From contig NZ_QEVW01000017.1 in the NCBI RefSeq assembly GCF_003287275.1, forward strand, positions 1 through 64,000: a DNA stretch of 64,000 nucleotides, written 5' to 3'. Positions 16,320 through 25,007 of this stretch are shown piece by piece. Made by a program: the position numbers and the translations under genes. The DNA comes from Paenibacillus taichungensis. GTDB taxonomy: Bacteria > Bacillota > Bacilli > Paenibacillales > Paenibacillaceae. Under the pieces are notes generated by a model that did no database searches, was not told where the DNA came from, and saw only the letters and a program-made list of their open reading frames with translations. Positions within the stretch are counted from its first letter, which is position 1, and each line of letters begins with the position of its first letter.

Positions 16320-18494
16320 TCAGGGACTCTTTCTGGTCACTTCTGAAGCAAGTGGACCAAAAGCAAGGAGGCGTAGATTCCCCCCATAACGCGATGCTTC
16401 TTCTCTAAGCTCAAAACGCCGATCATTTCTCTCCTCCCCTGCTGCCACTTCTTCCGCCAGTTGTCTATAACGTTCGTACATCCTTACTCCAGCAGCAGCG
16501 GTCTGCCTCCCTCGTTCAGCATACCCTGCCGCCAGTTCCCTCCGTGATGCCTGTTCCATCCAATACAGGGCTTGGGACTGGCTGGACGCGTCAAAGCGAT
16601 TCAGGGCCAGGCCATGTTCAAAATAGTTCCCGGCCAGCTCTCCTCTACCCGATTGAGCTGCCAACCGCCCCAGCTCTCCGTAGAGTTGGGGTGAAACAGG
16701 GGAAAAGGACAAGCTCTGCACCAATATGGATTCAGCCTTTTCCACTTGAAGCGTACGGGACAGGGAGATGGCGATATCCGGTCTGTAGGGGTTGAACTTG
16801 TACGCCGCAGTAAGTAGCGCTTTACGCTCAGTATCTCCTGAATCTTTTGACATGGCTAGACGATATTGTTGTTCTGCCGCCACCTGTTGTCCAGTAAGCC
16901 AGACTGTGCCGCCAAGCCAAAACATGACGAACAGTCCGGTTAATATCCATTGAGGCCATGGGCTTAACGGACGGAGAAAACGAGGCCGCTTTTTAACAGC
17001 CGCGAATTCCTGTAGAGTTGCCGACGAGCGAGCCCAGCCCCCCAGCCAAATGAACATCATCCAAAGAAAGGTGAAGCTCCAGTCAAAGTCCATTGCGCCA
17101 TGGAGGACAAAAACAATAACCGAGGGCAGCAAATGAGGTGCACGCCTCCACATCGTACGCAAGGTGGACAAGAACCATCCGGCGATGAGCATCAATCCGA
17201 TCACGCCTGTATCGAGGGCGAGATCAAGGAAACCGTTATGTACTTCGCCTCCAACATAAGGCGAGGATTGGATGGCGCGAAACATGCCGCGCCATGTCTC
17301 TCCCCCGTGGCCCAGCCATGCGGCCTCGGTCCAGAGCTTCAGGGCGTCCCGCCACATCTGAAGGCGGGACAGCCCTGTGCCGACACCAGCCGCCATGCGG
17401 TCGGCGGTGGAGGCCACGGCCACCGTGGCGGCGGTGATTCCCGCCAGCACGGTGGCCGTAAGGGCAGCAGCGCGCACACGAGCGCCGCTGTGCCACAAAC
17501 GGCACAGCAGCAGCGTGCCGAGCAGCGCAGCTGCCCATGCCCCGGCCAGGGCCAGCAGGCCGGGCACGGGTGCAGGCGCCAGCTGGGCCGCAGCCAGCTG
17601 GCTGTAGAGCCAGGCCGCGCACGCCAGTGGCGCGGCCGTGGCCAGCAGCAGCAGCAGGCGGGCACCGCGCCGCTGCAAAGCGAAGGCGGCGACCGCGGCG
17701 CAGCCGGTCGCCAGCCAAGCGCCGCGCGACTCGCTCAGCAGCAGCGCGGCTTGCGCGGGCATGAGCGGCAGCAATGCCGCGATGAGCCGCCCGGCCGACA
17801 ACGGCCGGGCTATGGCGCGCGCGGCTGCAGCCAGCCGCTCCAATGCGTACATGCCAATGATGGCACCGTACGCATTGGGGTACTGCAGCAATCCGCCGAG
17901 CCGGGCTCCGGCGGAGCTGATCTCAGGGTCAGCGGTTCGCATGACCCCATAAGGCAGCGGCAGCACACCGCACGCGGCAAGTACTCCGCTTAGCACCAGC
18001 AGGCCGCCTGCCCATTGCCAGCCGCAGGCAAACCATCGCGTTCCGTTCATGCGCGAGGCCAGCATGACGGTTAACAACGCAAAGATCGCCAGAAGGCTCC
18101 AGCGCAGCATCTCATCCAAGCTTCCCTGTACGTTGACAGGACCTATCCATACATGCAGACCAAACCAAACTGCCATAGCCAAGGGCCAAAGCATCCAGCG
18201 GGTATGAGCATGCTGCATAATGGCCTCGTATAGTCGTTTGAGGTAATTCGACCACTGAGCAATCCCTGACTGCCCTCTCGTCTTCGGTTCATTGAAGCAC
18301 ATAATAAACAAGACAAACCAAATAAGTACACTTCCTGATGCCACGAGTACCATGGGATATACGTCCGTAGCATAAAACAATCCCCTGCATAGACACCCTG
18401 CCAAGAGTAACGTCACTGCAATTAAACCAAGAATTGCCGTTAGTGCCGATTCTGAACTCCACTTAGTCTTCTCATCTAATTTCCCTCCCTTCAT
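16320..18494 (-). CDS. O-antigen ligase (Wzy_C)-like membrane protein with TPR-like C-terminus
   Basis: 724 residues. About 12 membrane helices cover residues 15-560, with the Wzy_C/WaaL-type segment GHGGETWRGMF...VHNGFLDLALDTG near residue 400, followed by a soluble helical-repeat tail (~580-720; LTAAYKFNPYRPDIAISL, LYGELGRLAAQSGRGELA). Such proteins join or polymerise surface polysaccharides; the substrate is unknown and no glycosyltransferase genes lie nearby. GGAGAGGAG lies close before the ATG. The middle (about 17360-17870) is strikingly rich in G+C and in Ala/Leu/Arg codons compared with both ends and all neighbours. Confidence 0.8.
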   Translation of the reverse strand: MKGGKLDEKTKWSSESALTAILGLIAVTLLLAGCLCRGLFYATDVYPMVLVASGSVLIWFVLFIMCFNEPKTRGQSGIAQWSNYLKRLYEAIMQHAHTRWMLWPLAMAVWFGLHVWIGPVNVQGSLDEMLRWSLLAIFALLTVMLASRMNGTRWFACGWQWAGGLLVLSGVLAACGVLPLPYGVMRTADPEISSAGARLGGLLQYPNAYGAIIGMYALERLAAAARAIARPLSAGRLIAALLPLMPAQAALLLSESRGAWLATGCAAVAAFALQRRGARLLLLLATAAPLACAAWLYSQLAAAQLAPAPVPGLLALAGAWAAALLGTLLLCRLWHSGARVRAAALTATVLAGITAATVAVASTADRMAAGVGTGLSRLQMWRDALKLWTEAAWLGHGGETWRGMFRAIQSSPYVGGEVHNGFLDLALDTGVIGLMLIAGWFLSTLRTMWRRAPHLLPSVIVFVLHGAMDFDWSFTFLWMMFIWLGGWARSSATLQEFAAVKKRPRFLRPLSPWPQWILTGLFVMFWLGGTVWLTGQQVAAEQQYRLAMSKDSGDTERKALLTAAYKFNPYRPDIAISLSRTLQVEKAESILVQSLSFSPVSPQLYGELGRLAAQSGRGELAGNYFEHGLALNRFDASSQSQALYWMEQASRRELAAGYAERGRQTAAAGVRMYERYRQLAEEVAAGEERNDRRFELREEASRYGGNLRLLAFGPLASEVTRKSP

Positions 18495-18545
18495 GCGCTC
18501 CTCTCCTTTCTCCCATCCCCATATTCTCCCAAATCAATTCCAAAC

Positions 18546-18582
18546 AAAAAAAGACAGAAGCTCCCGATAGGGTCTTCTGCCT
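18546..18582 (-). terminator. terminator downstream of the methyltransferase gene
   Basis: On the minus strand AGGCAGAAG pairs with CTTCTGTCT, with a smaller CCC/GGG stem in the loop, followed by seven T's. It lies about 190 bases past the methyltransferase stop and before the O-antigen-ligase-like gene. The 190 bases between hold nothing recognisable. Confidence 0.75.
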
Positions 18583-18769
18583 GATTACTTGCCTTTGGCA
18601 CATTATATATATTTTTACGGGACCCTATTATCAGTATGTCCCGTCAACGGCGATGGCAGACGAACTGTATCGTTTCAAAGGATCAAGCAACTCGATCATG
18701 TATCATCCTTTTTGCCATCTGTCGTCAATCATTATGCATCACTCTTCATCGTTCCATAGGCATTCACAT

Positions 18770-20092
18770 TCAACAATGATCACAGTGGCTGGCATCTGGG
18801 GTGACACCTTTGATTGATTCCTCATTTGAATTCTCTTGGCTCGCATCTGCCCCAAGGTTCGACGCAGCTTCTTTCAGCTTGCCGTCACCTGGAAGCAAGT
18901 CCGAACATGCCCGCTCCAAATAAGGATCTGCGTGAATGAAATCACGGAATGCAGTATATTCATTCCACATGTCAGCAGTCTGTCCAGCCTGGCCTCGTAC
19001 GGCACGGATCAAAATATTTTTTGGTGTATGCTCCATGTCGATAAATTCGAGTAACTGCGTTTTGTATCCCATCAGATCGAGCAACTTGGCGCGAATAGCA
19101 TCGGTTGCCAAAGCGGAGAAGCGTTCCTTCAAAATACCGTGTGACAACAACGGATTCATTACGTTGGATTCAATCTGGTCAAACAGCTCGTGCTGACAGC
19201 ACGGTACAGATAGGATGACAGAAGCGCCCCAACGAACAGCTTTCTCCAAAGCAGCATCAGTTGCTGTATCACAGGCATGCAGCGTTACGACCATATCCAC
19301 TTCATTCAGCTCGTCGTAGTCAGCGATGTCTCCAACGAGGAACTTCAGGTCACCGTAATGCAATTTGTTTGCCAGATCATTACAATGTTCAATAACATCG
19401 GCTTTTAAGTCGAGGCCAATAATTTTGAGCGATCTGCGCTGCTGTACGGATAAATAATGATATAAAGCAAAGGTGAGATAAGACTTTCCGCAACCAAAAT
19501 CAACAACGGTCAATGGACGGCCCTCGGGCAGATGCGGGATGACATCCTGTACCATTTCGAGGAAACGGTTGATCTGTCTAAACTTGTCGTACTTGCGAGC
19601 CAAAACGCGGCCTTCCTCGCTCATAATTCCCAGCTCGACCAGGAATGAAACGGGAACCCCATCTTCCAGCACATATTGCTTTTTGCGATTATGCGAGAGG
19701 TCCACCGCAGTCTTGGAAGGCGACTTGGTCAAGATGGACACTTTATATTTTTTGCTGATCAAAATTTGATAATCTGCGTCTGTAGTACAGAGCAGTCCTT
19801 GACGAAACGTCTCTTCGCATAGCAAAGTCATGCGCTCTACCGCTTCATCCGGAGTCAAATTCTCGTGCAGCACTTTGTTGGTATAATGAAATGCGAATTG
19901 ATAATGAAGCTGATTCTTGAGCGTTACCGGCTTGACTTGCACTTTCGTATACGAGACATTGTCCCGTCTGCGCAGCTGGCTCCAGGTCGCTGTAATCAGC
20001 GAATTCTGTTCAAAGATGTCTTGTATAAGCTTTCGCAATGAATCCACGGGGGTACATCTCACTTTCGGTTTGGTTTGGTCAACCGTTACCAT
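18770..20092 (-). CDS. class I SAM-dependent methyltransferase (Methyltransf_32 type)
   Basis: 440 residues. A variable N-terminal part of ~190 residues precedes a Rossmann-fold domain: SAM-binding LTVVDFGCGKSYLTFALY, an acidic strand end in KIIGLDLKADVIE, and the VVTLHACDTATD and SVPCCQHEL segments typical of the Methyltransf_32 family found in putative RNA or protein methyltransferases. The His/Cys/Asp-rich C-tail (DASHCDHC) could bind metal. The ATG at 20092 has GGAGAGGG upstream; an in-frame ATG 13 codons earlier does not. It closely follows the DUF6483-like gene and is probably cotranscribed with it. Confidence 0.82.
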   Translation of the reverse strand: MVTVDQTKPKVRCTPVDSLRKLIQDIFEQNSLITATWSQLRRRDNVSYTKVQVKPVTLKNQLHYQFAFHYTNKVLHENLTPDEAVERMTLLCEETFRQGLLCTTDADYQILISKKYKVSILTKSPSKTAVDLSHNRKKQYVLEDGVPVSFLVELGIMSEEGRVLARKYDKFRQINRFLEMVQDVIPHLPEGRPLTVVDFGCGKSYLTFALYHYLSVQQRRSLKIIGLDLKADVIEHCNDLANKLHYGDLKFLVGDIADYDELNEVDMVVTLHACDTATDAALEKAVRWGASVILSVPCCQHELFDQIESNVMNPLLSHGILKERFSALATDAIRAKLLDLMGYKTQLLEFIDMEHTPKNILIRAVRGQAGQTADMWNEYTAFRDFIHADPYLERACSDLLPGDGKLKEAASNLGADASQENSNEESIKGVTPDASHCDHC

Positions 20093-20135
20093 AACACAAT
20101 TCCGTTCCCTCTCCAAGTTAACGGGCCTCATCGGT

Positions 20136-20825
20136 TTAACGGTTCAGCTCGGCAAGCCCCTCTTCCACTTCCTCACGAGGCAAGCCACCTTGTTGCAATT
20201 GCTCATCTTCCAGTTGTCTTAACCTTTCATAGAAAGCCTGTACCTCATCCCGATACTGAATGGGATGGCTTTCGTCTACCTGCAGCAGTCTGTACCAGCT
20301 ATTCTCAGCCTGATCATAACGCCCCTGCTGTTCACGATACAGGGCAAGCTGCTTTTCCGTTCGTGCCGGAAGTTCATATGATTTCGTCTGCTCCAATATT
20401 CCCTCCACACGATCTGGAGCATCCAGCAGCCTCGGATTAGCCCCATTATTCAGTGCGTATAAGTAAAAATGAAGTGATCTCATCAGACGAATGAGTGCTT
20501 CATCCTCTGACTCCATTTTTTCTTGGTCATCTATGCCCTCTACTTTGGCCTTTTCATTATAAATGTACGCCTCTTCTTCGATCAGCCTGGCGGCTTGTTG
20601 CAGATTGTCCACTTCAATGACGCCGCGAAAACGGAACATTTCAATGACATCTTCGGCAGGCAGTGAGTTCAGCAGAGATAAATTCAGTCCAAACTGCCTA
20701 CGCAGCAGCTCGTCCAGCTCGGACAGAGCCTCCGTGTGTTTTCGCTGTTGTTTAAGTGTAAATACTTTGCCGATCGCTTCTGTCATTTCCTCCATCATGC
20801 GGAGCAGATAATCTTTCCTGAACAT
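20136..20825 (-). CDS. DUF6483-like helical protein
   Basis: 229 residues, soluble, almost entirely helical and acidic, with a TPR-like C-terminal part (EKQLALYREQQGRYDQAENSWYRLLQ). It starts MFRKDYLLRMMEEMTEAIGKVF, as DUF6483 proteins do; their function is unknown. The ATG at 20825 is preferred because GAGGGGGC lies seven bases before it. It lies upstream of the methyltransferase gene in the same direction. Confidence 0.75.
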   Translation of the reverse strand: MFRKDYLLRMMEEMTEAIGKVFTLKQQRKHTEALSELDELLRRQFGLNLSLLNSLPAEDVIEMFRFRGVIEVDNLQQAARLIEEEAYIYNEKAKVEGIDDQEKMESEDEALIRLMRSLHFYLYALNNGANPRLLDAPDRVEGILEQTKSYELPARTEKQLALYREQQGRYDQAENSWYRLLQVDESHPIQYRDEVQAFYERLRQLEDEQLQQGGLPREEVEEGLAELNR

Positions 20826-20963
20826 GCTATGTGCCCCCTCATCGTTCGATCGTGTACATTCCAGTTTCACTTGCATGATCCATTCTCATCATTTTAATTC
20901 ATGCCATGACAAAAAGCCAAAACATGGTCTATAGCTCGTCCTATGCTCTGGCCCTGAACAAAT

Positions 20964-21002
20964 AAAACCCCTGCCGTTCTTGAGCGAACGTTGCAGGGGT
21001 TT
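20964..21002 (-). terminator. terminator after the alpha/beta hydrolase gene
   Basis: AAACCCCTGC pairs with GCAGGGGTTT, with an inner CGTTC/GAACG stem, about 60 bases past the hydrolase stop. Confidence 0.8.
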
Positions 21003-21065
21003 AGCAAGGTACCGGCGCTCCGCCAAGGAGGCGAAATCATCCGATAATCTATTCATGCTCCATTA

Positions 21066-21857
21066 TTACTTCGATAATCCCGTCAAAAATTGTTTAATGA
21101 CCTGAATTAATTCTTCCGGAGCTTCATACATGCTCATATGTCCTGCTCCAGGAATCACGGCTTGTGTAATATGTGGCTTGTCACTTGTGAATGTCCGTTC
21201 CGGTGGAATGACAGCATCCTTCTCGCCGGCAACCAGTAGGACCGGAAGCGGTGTAGCTGATAATACATCACGGCGGTCCGGGCGTTCACGCATAGCCAGT
21301 GCAGCTCCGGTTGCCCCTTGCGGCGCTGTCTGGTAACCAATTTCCTTCACACGTGTCACTTGCGTCGATAGCGATTCCACATGTTCTGGTGCAAACAAAC
21401 CGGGAACCAGCCCATCTACAAAGTGAACAATCCCTTCCGTCTGAATGGTGGATACTGCGCGAAGGCGTTTTTCCTTGCCCTCTTCACTATCGGGATACGC
21501 TGTGGAATGAATCAAGCCGAAGGCATTCAATCGTTCTGGGTGGCGCTGTGCGATAGAAAGTGCGATATATCCGCCCATGGAGTGTCCAAGCAGGACAGCC
21601 TTCTCCACCTTTAGCTCGTCCATTAATTGCAATACGTCATTGCCCATCTGATCAATGGTATAACTACCTACAGGCGCGTCCGTTTTGCCATGTCCACGCA
21701 GATCGGGTACGATGCAACGATAGCTGCGTGCAAGCTCAGGCACTACTTCATCCCAGTAGGATGAACTGCCGCAGTATCCGTGGAGCAAAATGAGTGCTTC
21801 TCCCTTACCCTGTTCGGCATAACAAATCGTCGTTCCGTCACACATCACTTTTTCCAT
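21066..21857 (-). CDS. alpha/beta hydrolase
   Basis: 263 residues with the alpha/beta hydrolase fold. The oxyanion motif is LLHGYCGSSSYWD; the nucleophile is S93 in GHSMGG; a likely acid is the Asp in AGEKDAVIPPE, and the catalytic His is in GAGHMSMYEAPEE near the end. No lid insertion beyond the usual cap of ~60 residues is seen. The substrate is unknown. GAGAGAGGG precedes the ATG. It is a single gene with its own terminator. Confidence 0.85.
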   Translation of the reverse strand: MEKVMCDGTTICYAEQGKGEALILLHGYCGSSSYWDEVVPELARSYRCIVPDLRGHGKTDAPVGSYTIDQMGNDVLQLMDELKVEKAVLLGHSMGGYIALSIAQRHPERLNAFGLIHSTAYPDSEEGKEKRLRAVSTIQTEGIVHFVDGLVPGLFAPEHVESLSTQVTRVKEIGYQTAPQGATGAALAMRERPDRRDVLSATPLPVLLVAGEKDAVIPPERTFTSDKPHITQAVIPGAGHMSMYEAPEELIQVIKQFLTGLSK

Positions 21858-21933
21858 ATAAATCCCTCTCTCTGCGCGAATTAAATTAATTCAAGTTGTA
21901 TATTATTAAGCCTGCATATCATTAATGAAACGT

Positions 21934-22476
21934 TTATCTGTATTTCACTGCTTCGGCGACCGCCTCTGCAATCGTTCGGGACATGCCCATAACGAAATGA
22001 AGCGAGGTCATCTGTAGAATGGAATAAGGTCTCGGTCCATTAGCATTCACTACAGCAGCCACGCTGTAGTGACCAACCGGTGGCAGCTTGCCGCCAACCG
22101 ATTTTGCCGGAATAAGTGGATGTTCCGCAAGATAGTATGTACCAGTTGCCTGTTTTGGACCCAGACAAGCATCTATGGCAATGATGGCGTGATGTGACGG
22201 GACAAGCGCCAGCCTCTTCTCCAGCGTATCAGCATCACAAGGAGAAGCCAGCGTCCCTACAACGTGATTCACTCCAGCCTCCTGCAGCAGACTGCCTGTC
22301 AATGGGCCCAGTGCATCTCCGGTGGATCGGTCCGTCCCGATACAGACAAAGGTGATTTCATCCGGTGAATGAAGCTTATAGATGTGCTTGAAAAATAATA
22401 CCAGGTCTTCTCCCTGCACATTTTGGCGGGCTTCCCTACTTTGATGACGAACTAATTCCCGCTTATATGTTGCCAA
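21934..22476 (-). CDS. yyaC: spore protein YyaC (GPR-related protease fold)
   Basis: 180 residues of the YyaC family, related in fold to the germination protease GPR and found in spore formers. Typical segments are EITFVCIGTDRSTGDALGPL, DADTLEKRL, IAIDACLG and GKLPPVGHYSVAAVVN. Its role in the spore is not settled. The start is taken as TTG at 22476, because AAGGAGG lies eight bases upstream; the ATG 37 codons earlier gives a tail with no ribosome binding site. Confidence 0.88.
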   Translation of the reverse strand: MATYKRELVRHQSREARQNVQGEDLVLFFKHIYKLHSPDEITFVCIGTDRSTGDALGPLTGSLLQEAGVNHVVGTLASPCDADTLEKRLALVPSHHAIIAIDACLGPKQATGTYYLAEHPLIPAKSVGGKLPPVGHYSVAAVVNANGPRPYSILQMTSLHFVMGMSRTIAEAVAEAVKYR

Positions 22477-22636
22477 TCTAATTACCTCCTTTCCACTTGT
22501 GCTCCCTACCTGAGGCTCTATTGTTATATTCCTCATTTTACCCGATGCTCGAATTCGCCGCAAAAGCATTGGCCTGGGCCTGTCCAATCATGATACAATG
22601 ACAACAGTTTCCGATACGGAAGGGATGGACATAACG

Positions 22637-22861
22637 ATGGATTTAACGCAAGCAAGCGCAGCCAACATGGAATATATGATTGAAGCGATCAAAACGAAGC
22701 TGCGGATGGCCAGTGGAGCTGCCATGCAGGCTTCGGCTTTCCCACTCGACAAGTATGAAGATTTGTTTGACCTGTATGAGATGGTCCTGAGTAAGGAACA
22801 TCTGAGTATCTCTGAAGTGGAAGCTGTGGCTTCCGAACTGGGTAATCTCCGCAAATCCTAG
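22637..22861 (+). CDS. DUF1128 / UPF0435 family small protein (YfkK-like)
   Basis: 74 residues with the family pattern NMEYMIEAIKTKLRMASGAAM, then FPLDKYEDLFDLYEMV and ISEVEAVASELGNLR. It is a small helical cytosolic protein of unknown function, similar to B. subtilis YfkK. The ATG at 22637 fits the family's length and has GGAAGGG upstream. It is divergent from yyaC. Confidence 0.85.
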   Translation: MDLTQASAANMEYMIEAIKTKLRMASGAAMQASAFPLDKYEDLFDLYEMVLSKEHLSISEVEAVASELGNLRKS

Positions 22862-22879
22862 GGCGATATTGCCCATGGA

Positions 22880-22936
22880 AAAGAGGACCTGTTCTCCACA
22901 TCAAAGTGGAGACAGGTCCTCTTACGTTTGTTTTTT
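22880..22936. terminator. strong bidirectional terminator between DUF1128 and pirin genes
   Basis: A long hairpin, AAGAGGACCTGT with ACAGGTCCTCTT plus an inner CTCCAC/GTGGAG stem, followed by a T-rich stretch on the plus strand and four T's on the minus strand. Confidence 0.85.
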
Positions 22937-22938
22937 CG

Positions 22939-23670
22939 TCAAGGCAAATCCACCAATACAAATTCAGCAGTCTCGCTGCCTGTACCTGTAATTTGCAGAT
23001 CACAGCTTTTACGGATTCGTGCAGCATCACCCGGCTTGAGATTGAAGCTGCCATCTGAACATACAATCTCGATATGGCCACTAATCAGGAAGAGATGTGT
23101 ACGCCTATCTTCATGTTGAGGGTACATTAATTTTTGACCGGATTCCAGATGGGATAGATAGCAAGTTACATCCTGTGAAATAGGCAATGCTCCCTCTGCT
23201 CCTTCTCCCCCTTGCCCCGATACAATCGGACAAAGACGGTTCAGATGCTCCTGAGCCTCTACACGACGATTAGTATACGAGGGCTTCAACATGCGCTGGG
23301 ATGGTAGAAACCACATCTGTAGGAAGCGTACAGGTTCATCCTCGGACGGGTTAGTCTCTGAATGCTCTACCCCGGTACCTGCACTCATGACCTGAACCGT
23401 TCCCGGTTCCAACAATTGCTCCGTTCCCATGCTGTCCGTATGTTTCAACGTACCTGATATTACATAACTAACAATCTCCAGGTCATGATGTGGATGTCGC
23501 TTAAAGCCTTCCTGCGGCATCAGTGTGTTGTCATTATGAGCCAAAAGACAACCAAAATGGGCATTGCTTGGATCATCATAGTCCGCAAAGGAAAAGCTGA
23601 ATTCACTGTGTATCCAACCTCGATCCGACGTGTGCCTTTCTTCCGATGTCACTACTTTAATCATGTTCAT
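22939..23670 (-). CDS. pirin family protein (YhhW-like bicupin)
   Basis: 243 residues, two cupin halves. The N-terminal half keeps the pirin metal site: GFKRHPHHDLEIVSYVISG (two His and a Glu) and AGTGVEHSE. Relatives such as E. coli YhhW show quercetin 2,3-dioxygenase activity; many pirins respond to redox or electrophile stress. GGAGGTGG precedes the ATG. The promoter carries an operator-like palindrome, so the gene is probably repressed by a TetR- or MarR-type regulator that is not in this window. Confidence 0.88.
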   Translation of the reverse strand: MNMIKVVTSEERHTSDRGWIHSEFSFSFADYDDPSNAHFGCLLAHNDNTLMPQEGFKRHPHHDLEIVSYVISGTLKHTDSMGTEQLLEPGTVQVMSAGTGVEHSETNPSEDEPVRFLQMWFLPSQRMLKPSYTNRRVEAQEHLNRLCPIVSGQGGEGAEGALPISQDVTCYLSHLESGQKLMYPQHEDRRTHLFLISGHIEIVCSDGSFNLKPGDAARIRKSCDLQITGTGSETAEFVLVDLP

Positions 23671-23733
23671 CCACCTCCAAAGGGTTTAGAGCTGCTGCAC
23701 GATCACAGCAGTTCTTGCGTGTATATTTAGAAT

Positions 23734-23763
23734 TCTATAGATCAATACCAGTTGGTATGTCAT
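23734..23763 (-). promoter_or_regulatory. pirin promoter with operator in the spacer
   Basis: On the minus strand there is ATGACA (23758-23763), an 18-bp spacer and TATAGA (23734-23739). The spacer is almost filled by the inverted repeat ATACCA-AC-TGGTAT (23745-23758), a symmetry common for TetR-family or MarR-type operators. Binding there would block RNA polymerase directly. Confidence 0.7.
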
Positions 23764-23808
23764 CTTTACCCGTGGTCCGGGAATTCTAATCACGCCCCTT
23801 ACATGTGG

Positions 23809-24828
23809 TTATACGCTTTCTTCAGGTGAGTGAAGCTTGAATTCGCTCTCTGCCCGCCCTACGACTTTACCAGCGTCGTTCCGAATGTCAGGAGGATATA
23901 CTTCTGCCAGTCGTTCAATGGTTTTTCGATTGCTATATCCGATCTGCTCCAGAATGGATTGGGCAATATAGGCCCATTCTTCTTCCGAACCATCAAGCAC
24001 TTTGAACGTAATTCCGAGGCGTTCCTTTTTCAGGGCAAAACCAAACACACCCTTGAAGCCACCTTTGGCTACAATGTTGCTGTCTTCAAGCAGCACGGAA
24101 TCCACACGCTGCGTTCCTCCTACCATTAACGGATATTCGTTCATGGCTCCGGTAATGGTCTCTACCGCCGAACGTGTAGATGGGTCCTCGATCAAATCCG
24201 GGCAAGCCAGCTTCAGATAGGCGTTTGACAATGCCGATAATGGCAACGAAAATACCGGAAAGCCGCAGCCATCCGTCCCAAGTTCAATCTCTTTCTGTTC
24301 AATTCCTGCCATATAGGCCATGGTCTCAAGAATTTCACGCTGCACCGGATGCTCTGGTTCTGCATAACTTCCCAAATCGGCCTGTTTCATCTGAGTGTAT
24401 GCGAGAATACCCAGATGTTTACCGGAGCAGTTGTGGAGAATACGACGCTTCTCTCCTTGAGCACGCAGCCATTGATTCCGGCTTTCTTCATTTAGGGGAA
24501 AACTCGGTGCGCAAATCAAGCACTCTTCCCCCAATCCTATTTTGCTTTCTATCTGCTCCAGCACCTGAATATGCATCGGCTCCGAACGATGCGAGGAAGA
24601 CATAATGGCAATCTCCTGAGCTGTCAGACCATAATGCCCGGCAATACCGGCACGAATTCCCGGAATAGCCTGAAAAGGTTTGGCGGACGAACGGGTAAAC
24701 GCTCTAAAATGAGGATCGCCGGCAGAATATACAACATTGCCGTTCTCATCCGTAATGCTTATGTGTCCGTAATGGGCGCATTCCATAACGCCCGCACGGT
24801 ATTCTTTAATTAACAGGGCACTCTCCAT
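23809..24828 (-). CDS. AnsA-type L-asparaginase (asparaginase II family)
   Basis: 339 residues of the asparaginase II family (PF06089), with characteristic SAKPFQAIP, IMSSSHRSEPMH, LHNCSGKHLGILAY, GTDGCGFPVFSLPL and GGTQRVDS motifs. Members hydrolyse asparagine to aspartate and ammonia, though few have been tested. The ATG at 24828 has AAAGGAG nine bases upstream; an earlier ATG adds 16 residues with no ribosome binding site. It is divergent from the PAP2 gene. Confidence 0.85.
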   Translation of the reverse strand: MESALLIKEYRAGVMECAHYGHISITDENGNVVYSAGDPHFRAFTRSSAKPFQAIPGIRAGIAGHYGLTAQEIAIMSSSHRSEPMHIQVLEQIESKIGLGEECLICAPSFPLNEESRNQWLRAQGEKRRILHNCSGKHLGILAYTQMKQADLGSYAEPEHPVQREILETMAYMAGIEQKEIELGTDGCGFPVFSLPLSALSNAYLKLACPDLIEDPSTRSAVETITGAMNEYPLMVGGTQRVDSVLLEDSNIVAKGGFKGVFGFALKKERLGITFKVLDGSEEEWAYIAQSILEQIGYSNRKTIERLAEVYPPDIRNDAGKVVGRAESEFKLHSPEESV

Positions 24829-24928
24829 GCGAGTTCTCTCCTTTATACTCCCGAATTCATCTCTGCTTTGCGTCACGACGCCGCATGGGATATCTTAAAT
24901 AGTATAGTACAAAAGCGACGTTTTTACA

Positions 24929-24954
24929 GTTTTTTCGACAGACATTTCGGGTAA
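24929..24954 (+). promoter_or_regulatory. candidate SigB promoter of the PAP2 gene
   Basis: GTTTTT (24929-24934), a 14-bp spacer and GGGTAA (24949-24954). The -10 element is a full SigB match and the -35 a partial one. It lies 53 bases before the PAP2 ATG. Confidence 0.55.
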
Positions 24955-25007
24955 TCCTTTATCAATCTTTATCTACCTACTACCCTTACTGAAGGAGATA
25001 CTCATTT

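Noticed and set aside
17100..17993. 297-codon frame antisense to the O-antigen-ligase-like gene
   Set aside because: High GC removes stop codons on the other strand; the product is low-complexity (Gln, Arg, Ala, Gly) with no ribosome binding site.
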